A stretch of 64,000 nt of DNA from Hymenobacter gelipurpurascens. Its GTDB lineage: Bacteria; Bacteroidota; Bacteroidia; Cytophagales; Hymenobacteraceae. Location: assembly GCF_900187375.1 (NCBI RefSeq), contig NZ_FYEW01000002.1, positions 1,054,001 to 1,118,000 on the forward strand, read 5' to 3'. Positions within the stretch are counted from its first letter, which is position 1; the number at the start of each line of letters is the position of its first letter. Position numbers and translations under genes: made by a program. The notes beneath the pieces are model-generated. The model was not told the origin of the DNA and did no database searches. It worked only from the letters and a program-made list of their open reading frames with translations. Positions 1-7,656 of the stretch are shown here, in pieces.

Positions 1-630
1 GAACCCCGCCAGACCGAAGCCCGCTTTTTGGAGGTGCAGGCGGAGGTACCGGTTTCGGCGCTCTACAAAGTGTACCACATGCCCGGCCGCAACGATGCCC
101 GCTACTATGATGTAGACCTGCTCAGCGATCTGCTGGGCCGTGGCAAGTCGAGCCGACTGTACCAGCAGCTGGTGAAGGAGCAACCACTGTTCAATGCCAT
201 TTCGGCTTCCGTTATGGGTTCTTTGGAACCCGGTTTGCTGGTAGTGAGCGGTAAGCTGAATGCGGGCGTGACGCTGGAAGAAGCCGATGCTGCCGTGGAA
301 AGCGTAATAGCTACTCTCCGCGAAGAGTTGGTGTCGGAGCTGGAGCTGGAAAAGGTAAAAAATCAGGCCGAGGCAAGCATCGTGTTCAGTGAAATTGAGC
401 TACTGAACCGCGCCATGAACCTGGCTTACTGTAAGCTTCTCGGCGACGCTAACCTTGTAAACCAAGAAAGCGCCCGCGTGCAGGCTGTAACGCCCGCGCT
501 GGTGCTGGCAGCGGCCCAGGAAGTACTACGCCCCGACAATTGCAGCACGCTTTACTACCGCGCTCAGCCCAAAGCAGCCGCAACCGAAACACCTACTCCC
601 TCGCTGGTAGCAGAGCATATAGCCGAATAG
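1..630 (+). CDS. M16 family zinc peptidase, C-terminal part (5' end outside window)
   Basis: The reading frame is open from base 1, so this is the 3' end of a longer gene; about 209 residues are visible. The stretch GRGKSSRLYQQLVKEQ near residue 50 is the hallmark of the second, non-catalytic half of M16 (pitrilysin/insulinase-type) peptidases, which closes over the substrate. The zinc motif HxxEH would lie upstream of the window and cannot be checked. Family members degrade peptides in the periplasm of Gram-negative bacteria and are often encoded as catalytic/non-catalytic pairs. The tail after about residue 185 is low-complexity (Ala, Thr, Pro). A strong hairpin follows. The family is well supported; the exact substrate is unknown. 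Confidence 0.85.
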   Translation, partial: EPRQTEARFLEVQAEVPVSALYKVYHMPGRNDARYYDVDLLSDLLGRGKSSRLYQQLVKEQPLFNAISASVMGSLEPGLLVVSGKLNAGVTLEEADAAVESVIATLREELVSELELEKVKNQAEASIVFSEIELLNRAMNLAYCKLLGDANLVNQESARVQAVTPALVLAAAQEVLRPDNCSTLYYRAQPKAAATETPTPSLVAEHIAE

Positions 631-666
631 CCTCCGAAGTGGCCTAGGCCAGTTTTTGAGAACACA

Positions 667-702
667 AAAGAGCCCCAGCGCAGTTGCGCTGGGGCTCTTT
701 TG
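667..702. terminator. Bidirectional terminator hairpin
   Basis: AAAAGAGCCCCAGCGCA pairs with GCGCTGGGGCTCTTTT with a 2-3 base loop and T-tract on both strands. It lies between the converging M16 gene and the 737-1375 gene, so it can serve both. Confidence 0.85.
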
Positions 703-736
703 TAGTAAAACGTTTATAGCAAAGACCTGAGAAGGC

Positions 737-1375
737 TTACCAGCCGCTGCTGCCCCAGCCATCATTCGCGGCTTTTTTAGGTGCAGCTTTTTTGGCCGGA
801 ACTACTGCCTTTTTGGTAGTGGTAGCGCCTGCATTTTTGGTGCCAGCCGAGGCCGAAGCAGCTTTTGGAGCTACTTGCTCAGCCGCTACCGGAGCTGGTT
901 CTGGCTCCATAGCAGGAGCAGCTACCGGAATGGGAGCAGGTGCTGGCGGAACCGGATCAGCAGAGCGCACAGAGCGGCGCACGTACGGGGCCAGTGGGCG
1001 GCCACGATAGTCGAAGCGTACGCGGCGCGAAGGAGCGGCGGAGAAACCTGGTGCAATGCTGGCCCCTTCGGGCTGCATTTCAGTAGCCGGAGCGGCGGTA
1101 CCAGCGGCACCTGCTGCTCCACCCCAACCGCCTGCAGCCGTAGCAGCCGGATCTGCGGCAGGTGCTGCCGCCTCCATAGGCGCTGCTGTAGCAGCGGGAG
1201 CTACGGCTTTCTTGGTGGTAGCAGCAGGAGCAACCGCCTTTTTCGTGGCAGGAGCCGGCGTGCCCCATCCGTCTGAAGAACCCCAGCCACTAGAAGATTT
1301 CTTCGTTTGGGCGAAGGTGGGGGAAGCTACCAGAACTCCGCCTACCAGTAATATTGGAAAGAAGAAACGAGTCAT
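737..1375 (-). CDS. Secreted Ala/Lys/Pro-rich protein with APGF...DYRGRP motif
   Basis: A protein of 212 residues with a signal peptide (residues 1-22, cleavage after FAQ). The rest is low complexity: repeats of TKKAVAP near 44-63, Ala-rich segments, and Trp-containing ends (GWGSSDGW at 30-37, DGWGSSGW at the C-terminus). Residues 106-127 hold a more conserved block, IAPGF followed by FDYRGRP, which recurs in the next two genes on the same strand. No catalytic residues are recognisable. I do not know the family. The Lys/Ala composition suggests a disordered envelope or surface protein. The three-gene group with a common motif suggests a lineage-specific family that expanded by duplication; its role is unknown. 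Confidence 0.7.
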   Translation of the reverse strand: MTRFFFPILLVGGVLVASPTFAQTKKSSSGWGSSDGWGTPAPATKKAVAPAATTKKAVAPAATAAPMEAAAPAADPAATAAGGWGGAAGAAGTAAPATEMQPEGASIAPGFSAAPSRRVRFDYRGRPLAPYVRRSVRSADPVPPAPAPIPVAAPAMEPEPAPVAAEQVAPKAASASAGTKNAGATTTKKAVVPAKKAAPKKAANDGWGSSGW

Positions 1376-1821
1376 CGAAAGATCAAATTGAGGATTGAAG
1401 CGGCAAGTTACAGTAGCCTAGGCAGGCCGGAAAATCCGTCTCCTAGATTTTCCTCCAACGTCAAGAATTAGTAGAAGTTCCTATTTGCCCCAGCACACAG
1501 AAAAGAATAGTCTTACAACGTGGGCCGAAGCAAGCTCAGTATGCCACAAACGCTTTTTTCGTCTAACACATTTTTATATTTCATTCACGCACAGCTTATT
1601 GACGAGCTTACCAGCAAATTAAACTGCTCCTGCGCGCCCACCAGTAGCGCTTTGCCGTGGCACACCGGCAATCCATTGCCGAGCCTGCAGCTCATTGTAA
1701 AGCCAGACACCTTTTTTCAGTGAACCCACATCAAATGGTCCCAATCCAGCTCTGGCCCTTATTTTTTGCTGGGCTAGTGTAGCTGTCCACCGGCAGAAAA
1801 CTCCAAACGGAAGTGTTGTAC
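1376..1821. other. Intergenic stretch without recognisable gene
   Basis: About 446 bases between the first two DYxGRP-family genes. One short open frame on the plus strand (1520-1723, 67 codons) has no family resemblance and no clear start signal, and I do not call it. No hairpin, tRNA or known regulatory RNA was recognised. The region upstream of 1375 presumably carries the promoter of the 737-1375 gene, but no good TAnnTTTG match was found. Confidence 0.5.
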
Positions 1822-2145
1822 CTACCGGCGTCTGGTAGTTTTGGGAGCCGCTTTTGCGGGCGCATCGCCCGCCGAGAGGGTTGTGGTAGTGGTAGATGGT
1901 CGGGCCGGTTTCTTTTTGAGTGGGCGCCCCATGTAGTCGGTGGTGGGCGGGCTGGGCATATTAAGCCGCATCCCGGGTGCCAGCTTCAGGTTTTCCTCGT
2001 CTCGACGGCCAGAGCGGTCATAGCGTGAGTAAGCGCCAGAGCGCGCCCGGTTATACTTTTTCTTGGTTTGCTGCGCCTGAGCGGGCGCTTCAGCCAGAAG
2101 CAATAGGCCTAGCGTAGCCAGCAGCGGAAGTAGGAAGGTTTTCAT
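1822..2145 (-). CDS. Small secreted basic protein with APGM...DYMGRP motif
   Basis: A protein of 107 residues starting at ATG 2143-2145, chosen because it opens a perfect signal peptide (MKTFLLPLLATLGLLLL, cleavage after AQA near residue 24). An upstream in-frame start would add 16 residues that spoil the signal. The mature part is strongly basic (KKK, RR, a C-terminal RRR). Residues 56-75 carry LAPGM followed by TTDYMGRP, the same block as in the genes on either side. A Thr-run sits near 85-90. It is the middle member of a three-gene family. Function unknown; I see no enzyme motif. Confidence 0.7.
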   Translation of the reverse strand: MKTFLLPLLATLGLLLLAEAPAQAQQTKKKYNRARSGAYSRYDRSGRRDEENLKLAPGMRLNMPSPPTTDYMGRPLKKKPARPSTTTTTLSAGDAPAKAAPKTTRRR

Positions 2146-2196
2146 AGGTAGCCGTAAGAGATGAGCGGATGAGTACTTGCCTGTCAGCTGCATACG

Positions 2197-2233
2197 ACAA
2201 CGGCCCGGCCTTGGATGTTGGCCGGGCCGTTGT
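2197..2233 (-). terminator. Terminator hairpin downstream of the 2259-2792 gene
   Basis: ACAACGGCCCGGCC (2197-2210) pairs perfectly with GGCCGGGCCGTTGT (2220-2233) across a 9-base loop, just after the stop codon of the minus-strand gene ending at 2259. It separates that gene from the next family member. Confidence 0.75.
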
Positions 2234-2258
2234 AAGCCACTCTACTCTTCCTCAACCT

Positions 2259-2792
2259 CTACCACTGGGCTGCCACAGAGTTGTCGGAGGCTTTTTCCGT
2301 GGCCATGGAGTTGTTGGTACTGGCAGGTTTACGCAGCGGGCGGCCGTTGTAGTCGGTGCTCACGCCACGGTACGGCGCCGTGTTCATGCCCGGCGCAATC
2401 TGTACGCCCGAGGAGTGCATCATCGGGTCCTCGGAGGCAACTACCACCGAGCGGGGGCGTTTCGACTTCGGTTTTGCCACAGGGCGGCCGTTGTAGTCGG
2501 TGCTGGTGCCGCGGTAGGGCGAGGAGCTCATACCCGGCGCCACCAACACCCCCGACGACTGCATCATCGGATCAGCCTCAGAGGTGGCCGCGGTCTGCCA
2601 GCCGCTGGAGTCTGCTGGCGTGTTCCAGACATCCAGCGTAGGCCACCCGTCGGTGTCGGTAGCGGGCCTGGTGGCGGGCGCTACGCTGGAGTTGGCGGGA
2701 GCGGTAGCAGTCGATAGTTTAGTTTGAGCCTGTGCGGCGGGGGCGCTGAAGAAAGCCACTACAACGGCGGCTGAAAGCAAGAAGCGTTTCAT
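2259..2792 (-). CDS. Secreted protein with two 48-residue APGM...STDYNGRP repeats
   Basis: A protein of 177 residues beginning at ATG 2790-2792 with a signal peptide (MKRFLLSAAVVVAFFSAPAAQA). Two tandem repeats of 48 residues cover about 75-122 and 123-160. Each reads PMM-x-SSGV, APGM, PYRG, STDYNGRP, then Lys/Pro. The repeat is also visible in the DNA as direct repeats 144 bases apart (around 2341 and 2485). A Trp-rich segment at 48-65 (DGWPTLDVW...SSGW) resembles the ends of the 737-1375 protein. It appears to be the ancestral or expanded member of the local family. No homologous characterised domain is known to me. A structural or surface role is a guess. Confidence 0.75.
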   Translation of the reverse strand: MKRFLLSAAVVVAFFSAPAAQAQTKLSTATAPANSSVAPATRPATDTDGWPTLDVWNTPADSSGWQTAATSEADPMMQSSGVLVAPGMSSSPYRGTSTDYNGRPVAKPKSKRPRSVVVASEDPMMHSSGVQIAPGMNTAPYRGVSTDYNGRPLRKPASTNNSMATEKASDNSVAAQW

Positions 2793-2993
2793 ATGATAGA
2801 GATGCAAAGAAGTAAGACCCTACCCGGCACATCCGGGCCTGAAACCGGCTGGCCGACGGGTGGCGCCCCACGTATAGCCTCAGTTGCCGCTTATAGGTAG
2901 CTATAGGCACCAACCGTACCAGTTTTTTGCGAGTGGCCTAGGCCACGCCAGGGTCCTTAAGAAAAGGGCCCGGCAAGTCACCTTCGCAACTCC

Positions 2994-3001
2994 TACCTTT
3001 G
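2994..3001 (+). promoter_or_regulatory. Bacteroidota -7 promoter element of pheS
   Basis: TACCTTTG matches the Bacteroidota -7 consensus TAnnTTTG exactly. The ATG of pheS begins only 7 bases after it, so the transcript would have almost no 5' leader. Confidence 0.65.
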
Positions 3002-3008
3002 CACTATT

Positions 3009-4046
3009 ATGCAGGATAACATCGCGCGGCTGCGGGCCGAAATCGAAGCGTACGACGTCACCACCCCGGAACAGCTGGATCAGTTCCGCATTGCCTTCAC
3101 CGGCCGCAAAGGCCAGTTGGCGGATCTGTTTGATCAACTGAAAACGGTGCCCCAGGAGCAGCGCCGCTCGGTAGGCCAGGAGCTCAACCAGCTTAAGCAG
3201 GCAGCAGTAGCTAAGTTTGAGCAGCGCCAGCAGGAGCTGGAAGCAGCCACCGCCAATGCTCCCGCCGATCCGTCTTTCGACTATACCCTGCCCGGCATTC
3301 CTAATGCCTTGGGCACGCGCCACCCCTTGAGTTTGGTGCGCGAGGAAATTGTGCGCATTCTGGCGCGCATCGGTTTCAACGTAGCGGAGGGTCCCGAAAT
3401 TGAGGATGACTGGCACAACTTCACTGCCCTCAACTTCCCCGAAAACCACCCTGCTCGTGATATGCAGGACACGTTTTTCGTGCGCCGTACGCCCGGTGAG
3501 CAGGAATGGGTACTCCGCACCCACACCAGCCCCGTGCAGGTGCGCGTGATGCAAACCCAGAAGCCGCCTATTCGCAGCATCATGCCTGGCCGTGTGTACC
3601 GCAACGAGGCTATTTCGGCTAGGGCGCACATGATGTTCCATCAGGTAGAAGCGCTGTTCGTGGATGAAAACGTGAGCTTCGCCGATCTGAAGCAGACGGT
3701 GTACCACTTCGTGCAGGAGTTGTTCGGCGATGATATGGAGGTGCGCTTCCGCCCGTCTTTCTTCCCCTTCACCGAGCCCAGCGCCGAAATCGACATTACC
3801 TGCCTGATTTGCAAAGGCAAAGGATGCAACATCTGCAAGCATACCGGCTGGGTGGAAATCGGCGGTTGCGGCATGGTAGACCCCGCTGTGCTGGAGCAGT
3901 CTGGCATCGACCCCGAGCGCTACAGCGGCTACGCCTGGGGCATGGGCATTGAGCGCATCACGATGCTTAAGTACCAGATCAAAGACCTGCGCCTGTTCAC
4001 GGAAAACGACCTGCGCTTTCTGCGCCAGTTCGAAAGCGTGCAGTAG
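3009..4046 (+). CDS. pheS: Phenylalanine--tRNA ligase alpha subunit
   Basis: A protein of 345 residues, the usual length for the catalytic subunit of cytosolic (PheS)2(PheT)2 phenylalanyl-tRNA synthetase, which attaches Phe to tRNA-Phe. The N-terminal 85 residues form the tRNA-binding coiled coil. The class II catalytic core follows, with motif 2 (GRVYRNEAISARAHMMFHQVE) and motif 3 (YAWGMGIERITMLKY) near the C-terminus. A CxxCxGxGCxxC-like cluster (CLICKGKGCNIC, about residues 265-276) is common in this subunit. pheT is not adjacent. The start is fixed by the -7 box just upstream. The stop codon TAG lies in a TAGGCC motif, and a strong terminator follows, so this looks like a single-gene unit. 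Confidence 0.97.
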   Translation: MQDNIARLRAEIEAYDVTTPEQLDQFRIAFTGRKGQLADLFDQLKTVPQEQRRSVGQELNQLKQAAVAKFEQRQQELEAATANAPADPSFDYTLPGIPNALGTRHPLSLVREEIVRILARIGFNVAEGPEIEDDWHNFTALNFPENHPARDMQDTFFVRRTPGEQEWVLRTHTSPVQVRVMQTQKPPIRSIMPGRVYRNEAISARAHMMFHQVEALFVDENVSFADLKQTVYHFVQELFGDDMEVRFRPSFFPFTEPSAEIDITCLICKGKGCNICKHTGWVEIGGCGMVDPAVLEQSGIDPERYSGYAWGMGIERITMLKYQIKDLRLFTENDLRFLRQFESVQ

Positions 4047-4067
4047 GCCACTCCTTGGGCAAACTGT

Positions 4068-4104
4068 AATAGCTCTCCTCCATCCGGAGGAGAGCTATTT
4101 TTTT
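4068..4104 (+). terminator. pheS terminator
   Basis: AATAGCTCTCCTC pairs with GAGGAGAGCTATT across a short loop, followed by a T-run (TTTTTTT). Confidence 0.9.
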
Positions 4105-4225
4105 ACTGCAAGCATCTCTGCCCATCAGCCAAGCTGGCTTCTGCTACCGTTGACTGGCCTACACGTTCCGCATATCAAAGCGTAGGCCTATTCCGTTCTT
4201 GTTATCTAAGCACCACATCTTTCTT

Positions 4226-4672
4226 ATGCCATTTCGCTCCTGTCCCTTGGTTCGTGCTGTTAGTGCGGCTTCTTTGCTGGCCTCGCAGCTATTATTAGGT
4301 GCCTGCAACAACACGGATAATGTGCAGCCCCAGATTCCGTTGGCAGCCGTGAATGAGTTAGTGGTTCTGACCGATCAGCAAAACAGCAACCTGCGTTTTG
4401 ATAATGGCGCAGTGTATGTAAAAGGCGGTGTGCGAGGCCTTATTGTGGTGCGGCAGAACGCCTCGAACTACTTAGCCTTTGAGCGCAACTGCCCCTATCA
4501 GCCGCTTGATACGTGCGCCGTAGTCAAGATCGACCCGTTTATTCGGCTCTATGACCCGTGCTGCAAATCGCAGTTTAGCTTGCAAGGGCAGGTACAGGGC
4601 GGCCCGGCCAACCAAAACCTTCGTCGGTACAACACAGCCCTCTCCGGCAACCTTCTGACAATCACGAATTAA
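4226..4672 (+). CDS. Lipoprotein with degenerate Rieske-type domain
   Basis: A protein of 148 residues. ATG 4226 was chosen over an upstream TTG because it gives a normal lipoprotein signal with lipobox LLGAC (Cys27). Residues 45-148 follow the layout of a Rieske [2Fe-2S] domain, including the two ligand boxes and the C-terminal GPA-x-LxxY strand. Box 1 reads CPYQ (normally CxH) and box 2 reads DPCCKSQF (normally CPCHGSxF). The His ligands and one Cys ligand are therefore replaced, although Cys97 and Cys112, in the positions of the structural disulfide, remain. The protein is probably membrane-anchored in the periplasm or outer membrane and unlikely to bind a normal cluster. Similar degenerate proteins occur in other Bacteroidota. 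Function unknown. Confidence 0.75.
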   Translation: MPFRSCPLVRAVSAASLLASQLLLGACNNTDNVQPQIPLAAVNELVVLTDQQNSNLRFDNGAVYVKGGVRGLIVVRQNASNYLAFERNCPYQPLDTCAVVKIDPFIRLYDPCCKSQFSLQGQVQGGPANQNLRRYNTALSGNLLTITN

Positions 4673-4767
4673 AAAATCTTTCTAAATTTTTCGAAACACA
4701 TAGTTGGAGCTTCCGAAACTTTGCTCTAATATTGCACCAGCAACGGCAAAAACACGCCGCCATAACC

Positions 4768-4844
4768 GCTTCCTTAGCTCAGCCGGTTAGAGCATCTGAC
4801 TGTTAATCAGAGGGTCCCTGGTTCGAGCCCAGGAGGGAGCGCCA
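4768..4844 (+). tRNA. tRNA-Asn (anticodon GTT)
   Basis: A complete cloverleaf. Acceptor GCTTCCT pairs with AGGGAGC; D arm GCTC...GAGC; anticodon stem TCTGA/TCAGA with loop CTGTTAA (anticodon GTT at 4802-4804); T arm CCTGG-TTCGAGC-CCAGG. Discriminator G at 4841 and an encoded CCA at 4842-4844. It reads asparagine codons AAC/AAU. A weak -7-like sequence (TAATATTG, about 4727) lies upstream and a terminator hairpin directly downstream, so it is transcribed as a single tRNA. Confidence 0.96.
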
Positions 4845-4850
4845 CGATAA

Positions 4851-4890
4851 GAAACCCCTAATCTGCAACTGCAGGTTAGGGGTTTCTCGC
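4851..4890 (+). terminator. Terminator of tRNA-Asn
   Basis: GAAACCCCTAA-x-CTGCA pairs with GCAGG-TTAGGGGTTTC, followed by TCGCTTTT, a few bases after the encoded CCA. Confidence 0.8.
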
Positions 4891-4993
4891 TTTTGGGGTG
4901 CGGAGTAGCTCTAACCTTTTTGCGGGAGGCAGAGTATTATTTCTTGGTGCTGCCCGCTGTGAGCGGCACGTCTACCTACTCTCCCCCGCTACC

Positions 4994-5170
4994 ATGAACA
5001 ACCTGCGACTCCCTCTACTCTTCCTGCTCGTCCTGTTTACTTTTTCGCTGAGCAGCTGCGACGCCATTGGTTCCATCTTCAAAGCTGGTGCCTACACAGG
5101 CATCATTGCTGTATTTGTGGTTGTACTGCTCCTGTGGTTACTGGTAAATAAGATGCGCCGTCGTCCTTAG
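4994..5170 (+). CDS. Tiny lipoprotein with one membrane helix
   Basis: A protein of 58 residues starting at ATG 4994. Residues 1-17 are a hydrophobic lipoprotein signal ending in lipobox SLSSC. After a short spacer (DAIGSIFKAGAYTG) comes one strongly hydrophobic helix (IIAVFVVVLLLWLLV), and the protein ends in a basic tail (NKMRRRP). The layout suggests a protein with a lipidated N-terminus and a membrane helix, the positive tail on the cytoplasmic side. Similar tiny proteins are common in Bacteroidota and have no known role. A longer in-frame start at 4898 would add 32 residues unlike a signal peptide and is not favoured. A terminator follows. Confidence 0.7.
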   Translation: MNNLRLPLLFLLVLFTFSLSSCDAIGSIFKAGAYTGIIAVFVVVLLLWLLVNKMRRRP

Positions 5171-5204
5171 TACTGGCCTTGGCCTCTCTTTATCTGATAC
5201 TAAA

Positions 5205-5236
5205 CAAAAAAGCCACCTCAACCGAAGTGGCTTTTT
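5205..5236. terminator. Bidirectional terminator
   Basis: AAAAAAGCCAC pairs with GTGGCTTTTTT with A and T tracts outside, between the converging 4994-5170 and 5255-5935 genes. Confidence 0.85.
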
Positions 5237-5254
5237 TGCTGAAATAGGAGTGGC

Positions 5255-5935
5255 CTAGGCCTGTTTTGCTTTGCTGGGCATGGTCCCGATGATGTGGTCC
5301 CAGAGGGTGCTGGATACGCCGAAAGCAATTTCATCCTGGCGGTAGTGATGCTGGGCGTGGTGAGTCCACCACACTTTCAGGAAGTTCTTTGGGGGAGCAT
5401 ATACGTGAATGGCATAGTGCACAAACAAATAGAGCGCATACCCGAATACAAAGCCCGCCAGAATACCGAATGCCGCACTTCCAAACGTGAAGCGGAAGAT
5501 GAAGAACAGCAACGACGCCACGAATACCGTGATGATGGGCGGCATGGCCAGGCGCGTTTTGTCTTTAGGATACTCGTGGTGCACGCCGTGCATGGTATAC
5601 TGGAACTTGATCCGACCGGGCGAAGTAGCCGGAATATGGTACAGGTAGCGATGCATCACGTACTCCACAAACGTGAACATGAACCAGCCGATCAGGAAAA
5701 GGCCAAAGGCCGAAATACCCGTAATAAAACCTCGTGTCAGGCCATAGTACAGGCTCACGAAAGCAGTAATTATGAAGATGGAGACCGGAAGCGCAATGTG
5801 CGTGTGCGACAGACGCTCCAGCACCGGATTCTTAAACAGCTGCGCCGAGCCCTTGTGCTTAGGCTTGATGGCATCTGGCGTTTTAACCGGGGTTACGTGT
5901 ACTTCAGGCTCAGAAGCTTCGGAAGTGGTGTTCAT
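5255..5935 (-). CDS. Fatty acid hydroxylase superfamily membrane protein (fatty acid 2-hydroxylase-like)
   Basis: A protein of 226 residues, starting at ATG 5933-5935. Four membrane helices carry the His clusters of the di-iron fatty acid hydroxylase/sterol desaturase superfamily: EYVMHRYLYH, HGVHHEYPKD, HYAIH and HHAQHHY. The pattern HGVHHEYPKDKTRL matches fatty acid 2-hydroxylases (SCS7/FA2H type), which hydroxylate the acyl chain of ceramide or other lipids. Bacteroidota such as this one often make sphingolipids, so a sphingolipid substrate is plausible but inferred. The N-terminal 30 residues are soluble and variable. The stop codon TAG lies inside a GGCCTAGGCC palindrome. Confidence 0.85.
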   Translation of the reverse strand: MNTTSEASEPEVHVTPVKTPDAIKPKHKGSAQLFKNPVLERLSHTHIALPVSIFIITAFVSLYYGLTRGFITGISAFGLFLIGWFMFTFVEYVMHRYLYHIPATSPGRIKFQYTMHGVHHEYPKDKTRLAMPPIITVFVASLLFFIFRFTFGSAAFGILAGFVFGYALYLFVHYAIHVYAPPKNFLKVWWTHHAQHHYRQDEIAFGVSSTLWDHIIGTMPSKAKQA

Positions 5936-5959
5936 ACCAAGGCGGAAATGATGAGTTCG

Positions 5960-5967
5960 CAAAAATA
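5960..5967 (-). promoter_or_regulatory. -7 promoter element of the fatty acid hydroxylase gene
   Basis: TATTTTTG on the minus strand matches TAnnTTTG, 24 bases upstream of the ATG. No clear -33 TTTG was found. Confidence 0.5.
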
Positions 5968-6007
5968 GTCACTCGCGCGTAAACGACGGCTGAAGTCTAA
6001 ACGCGAA

Positions 6008-6529
6008 CTAGACGGTAGCATTATATCGATCGACCAACTGCCGCACCGCCTCTACCGAACAGATAGGAGCGGCGCAACACAGCGGCGCACGGTCGTAAAA
6101 CCCCTGACGGGCGGCCAAGGTTTCCGTCAGGCGCGTTTCCAGCGCAGCTGCATCAAGAGCTGGCGCCAGCAACGGACGCTGTGAAGCCTGCTGCAGCAAG
6201 CGCCGTACCAGTTCCGGCACGGGCACGGCCAGGTACAACGTGAGCCCGGTTTCCAGCAACACATCGAGGTTATGATGGAAGCAAGGCGTGCCGCCGCCGG
6301 TTGATAACACCAGCTCGGGCAGTTCCGCTACCAGTTCACGCAGCACTTCTGCTTCCTGTTCCCGAAAATACTCCTCGCCTTCCTGCGCGAAAATCTCCGG
6401 AATGCTGCGCTGCTCTCGGCGCACAATTTCGTCGTCCAGGTCGCGGAAGGGCACTTCGTAGGCCGTGGCCAAGGCCCGGCCCAAGGTAGTTTTGCCCGCA
6501 CCGGGCATGCCGATCAGATACAGGCGCAT
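6008..6529 (-). CDS. aroK: Shikimate kinase
   Basis: A protein of 173 residues, the usual length, from ATG 6527-6529; the longer frame would place eight extra residues before the first beta strand MRLYLIG. It phosphorylates shikimate at the 3-hydroxyl with ATP, the fifth step of the aromatic amino acid pathway, in the cytoplasm. Visible motifs: Walker A GMPGAGKTT (residues 7-15), shikimate-binding DLDDEI (about 31-36), Walker-B-like STGGGTP (about 77) and the lid RPLL (about 118). It stands alone between the fatty acid hydroxylase and the ABC permease on the same strand, without other aro genes nearby. Confidence 0.95.
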   Translation of the reverse strand: MRLYLIGMPGAGKTTLGRALATAYEVPFRDLDDEIVRREQRSIPEIFAQEGEEYFREQEAEVLRELVAELPELVLSTGGGTPCFHHNLDVLLETGLTLYLAVPVPELVRRLLQQASQRPLLAPALDAAALETRLTETLAARQGFYDRAPLCCAAPICSVEAVRQLVDRYNATV

Positions 6530-6591
6530 GAGAGAGTCAGAAGAAGAAAACAAGGAAAAATAAGACGCCAGCTTGGCCCATATTGAGTGGC

Positions 6592-7656
6592 CTAGCCAAG
6601 CTTTACGCGAGGGTCAATGACGGCGTAGAGAACATCAACGGCAATGTTTACCAGCACAAAGATGGCCGCGATAAAGATGGTGGCGCCCATCACGACCGGG
6701 AAATCCAGATTCTCCACGGCCCGTAGCGTGACGGTGCCCAGGCCTTTCCAGTTGAAAATATACTCAATGAAGAAGGCACCTGCCATGAGGGAGGCCAGCC
6801 AGCCCGACACGGCGGTAATAACCGGATTCAGGGCATTTTTGAGGGCATGGCCAATAACCGTATGGTACGCCGACAGGCCCTTTGCCCGCGCCGTCCGGAT
6901 ATAGTCCTGGCTCATGACATCGAGCATGGAGGATCGGGTGAGCTGCACAATAACAGCTAGCGGCCGGATGCCTAAGGCAAACGCTGGCAGCACCAGGTTG
7001 CGCAGTACCAAGTGGCGGCCCGTAAAGGGGTCGGTTTCGTAGAGCTGGCCTGTGAGGTTGAGGCCCGTCCAGCGGCTCCAGTAAAACCCAAACGTCATGG
7101 CGATGAGGATGGCCGCCACAAACGACGGCACCGAAATGCCCAGCACGGAGGTAGATACCAGCAGCCGATCAAGCCAGGAGTGCGGTTTGAGCGCGGCCAC
7201 GATTCCTAGGCCTATGCCTAGTACCGCCGCCAGCAGCATAGCCGCCACAGCTAGCCAGAGCGTGCCCGTGAAGTGGTCGAGCAGAATACTAAGCACTTCC
7301 TTGTTGCTCTGGAAGGAACGGCGCAAATACGGCGTTTTCAATACCAGCGCCTTCGGGCCTAGCGGCAGCAGCGTAACGCCGCCGTACTTGGCCACACCGG
7401 CCGAGTCGCGGGGGTGCAGGCCTAGCGGCGATACATCGTTGAGGTAGCCGGCCAACTGAGCAGGCAGCGGCTGATCGAGGCCCAGGTCGGCGGCAATGGC
7501 GGCACGGGTGGCCGCGTCGGAGCGCTGACCGGCCAGCAGGGCTACCGGGTCGCCGGGCAATACATTGAACAGAAAGAACACGGTGAGGGCTACGCCTACC
7601 AGCACCAGCGCCCCCTGCCAGAGGCGGCGCAGCAAAAACCCTAGTATGCGGCTCAC
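6592..7656 (-). CDS. ABC transporter permease, DppB/OppB type
   Basis: A protein of 354 residues. Six membrane helices, and the BPD_transp_1 domain covers about 130-354. The EAA loop lies near SQDYIRTARAKGLSAYHTVIGHALKNALNPV, typical of DppB/OppB-type permeases for peptides or nickel. The N-terminal helix with FNVLPGDP is also characteristic. The GTG start overlaps the TGA stop of the upstream gene by four bases, so the two are probably translationally coupled. The partner permease, ATPases and binding protein are not in the window, so the substrate cannot be given. The stop TAG sits in a TAGGCC motif. Confidence 0.92.
   Translation of the reverse strand: MSRILGFLLRRLWQGALVLVGVALTVFFLFNVLPGDPVALLAGQRSDAATRAAIAADLGLDQPLPAQLAGYLNDVSPLGLHPRDSAGVAKYGGVTLLPLGPKALVLKTPYLRRSFQSNKEVLSILLDHFTGTLWLAVAAMLLAAVLGIGLGIVAALKPHSWLDRLLVSTSVLGISVPSFVAAILIAMTFGFYWSRWTGLNLTGQLYETDPFTGRHLVLRNLVLPAFALGIRPLAVIVQLTRSSMLDVMSQDYIRTARAKGLSAYHTVIGHALKNALNPVITAVSGWLASLMAGAFFIEYIFNWKGLGTVTLRAVENLDFPVVMGATIFIAAIFVLVNIAVDVLYAVIDPRVKLG

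Noticed and set aside
1520..1723. 67-codon frame in the gap between two secreted-protein genes
   Set aside because: No promoter, no ribosome site, no family resemblance; kept only as a remark in the intergenic entry.
2901..3842. Open frame of 313 codons opposite pheS
   Set aside because: Fully antisense to pheS; produced by GC-rich codon bias, and its sequence resembles no family.
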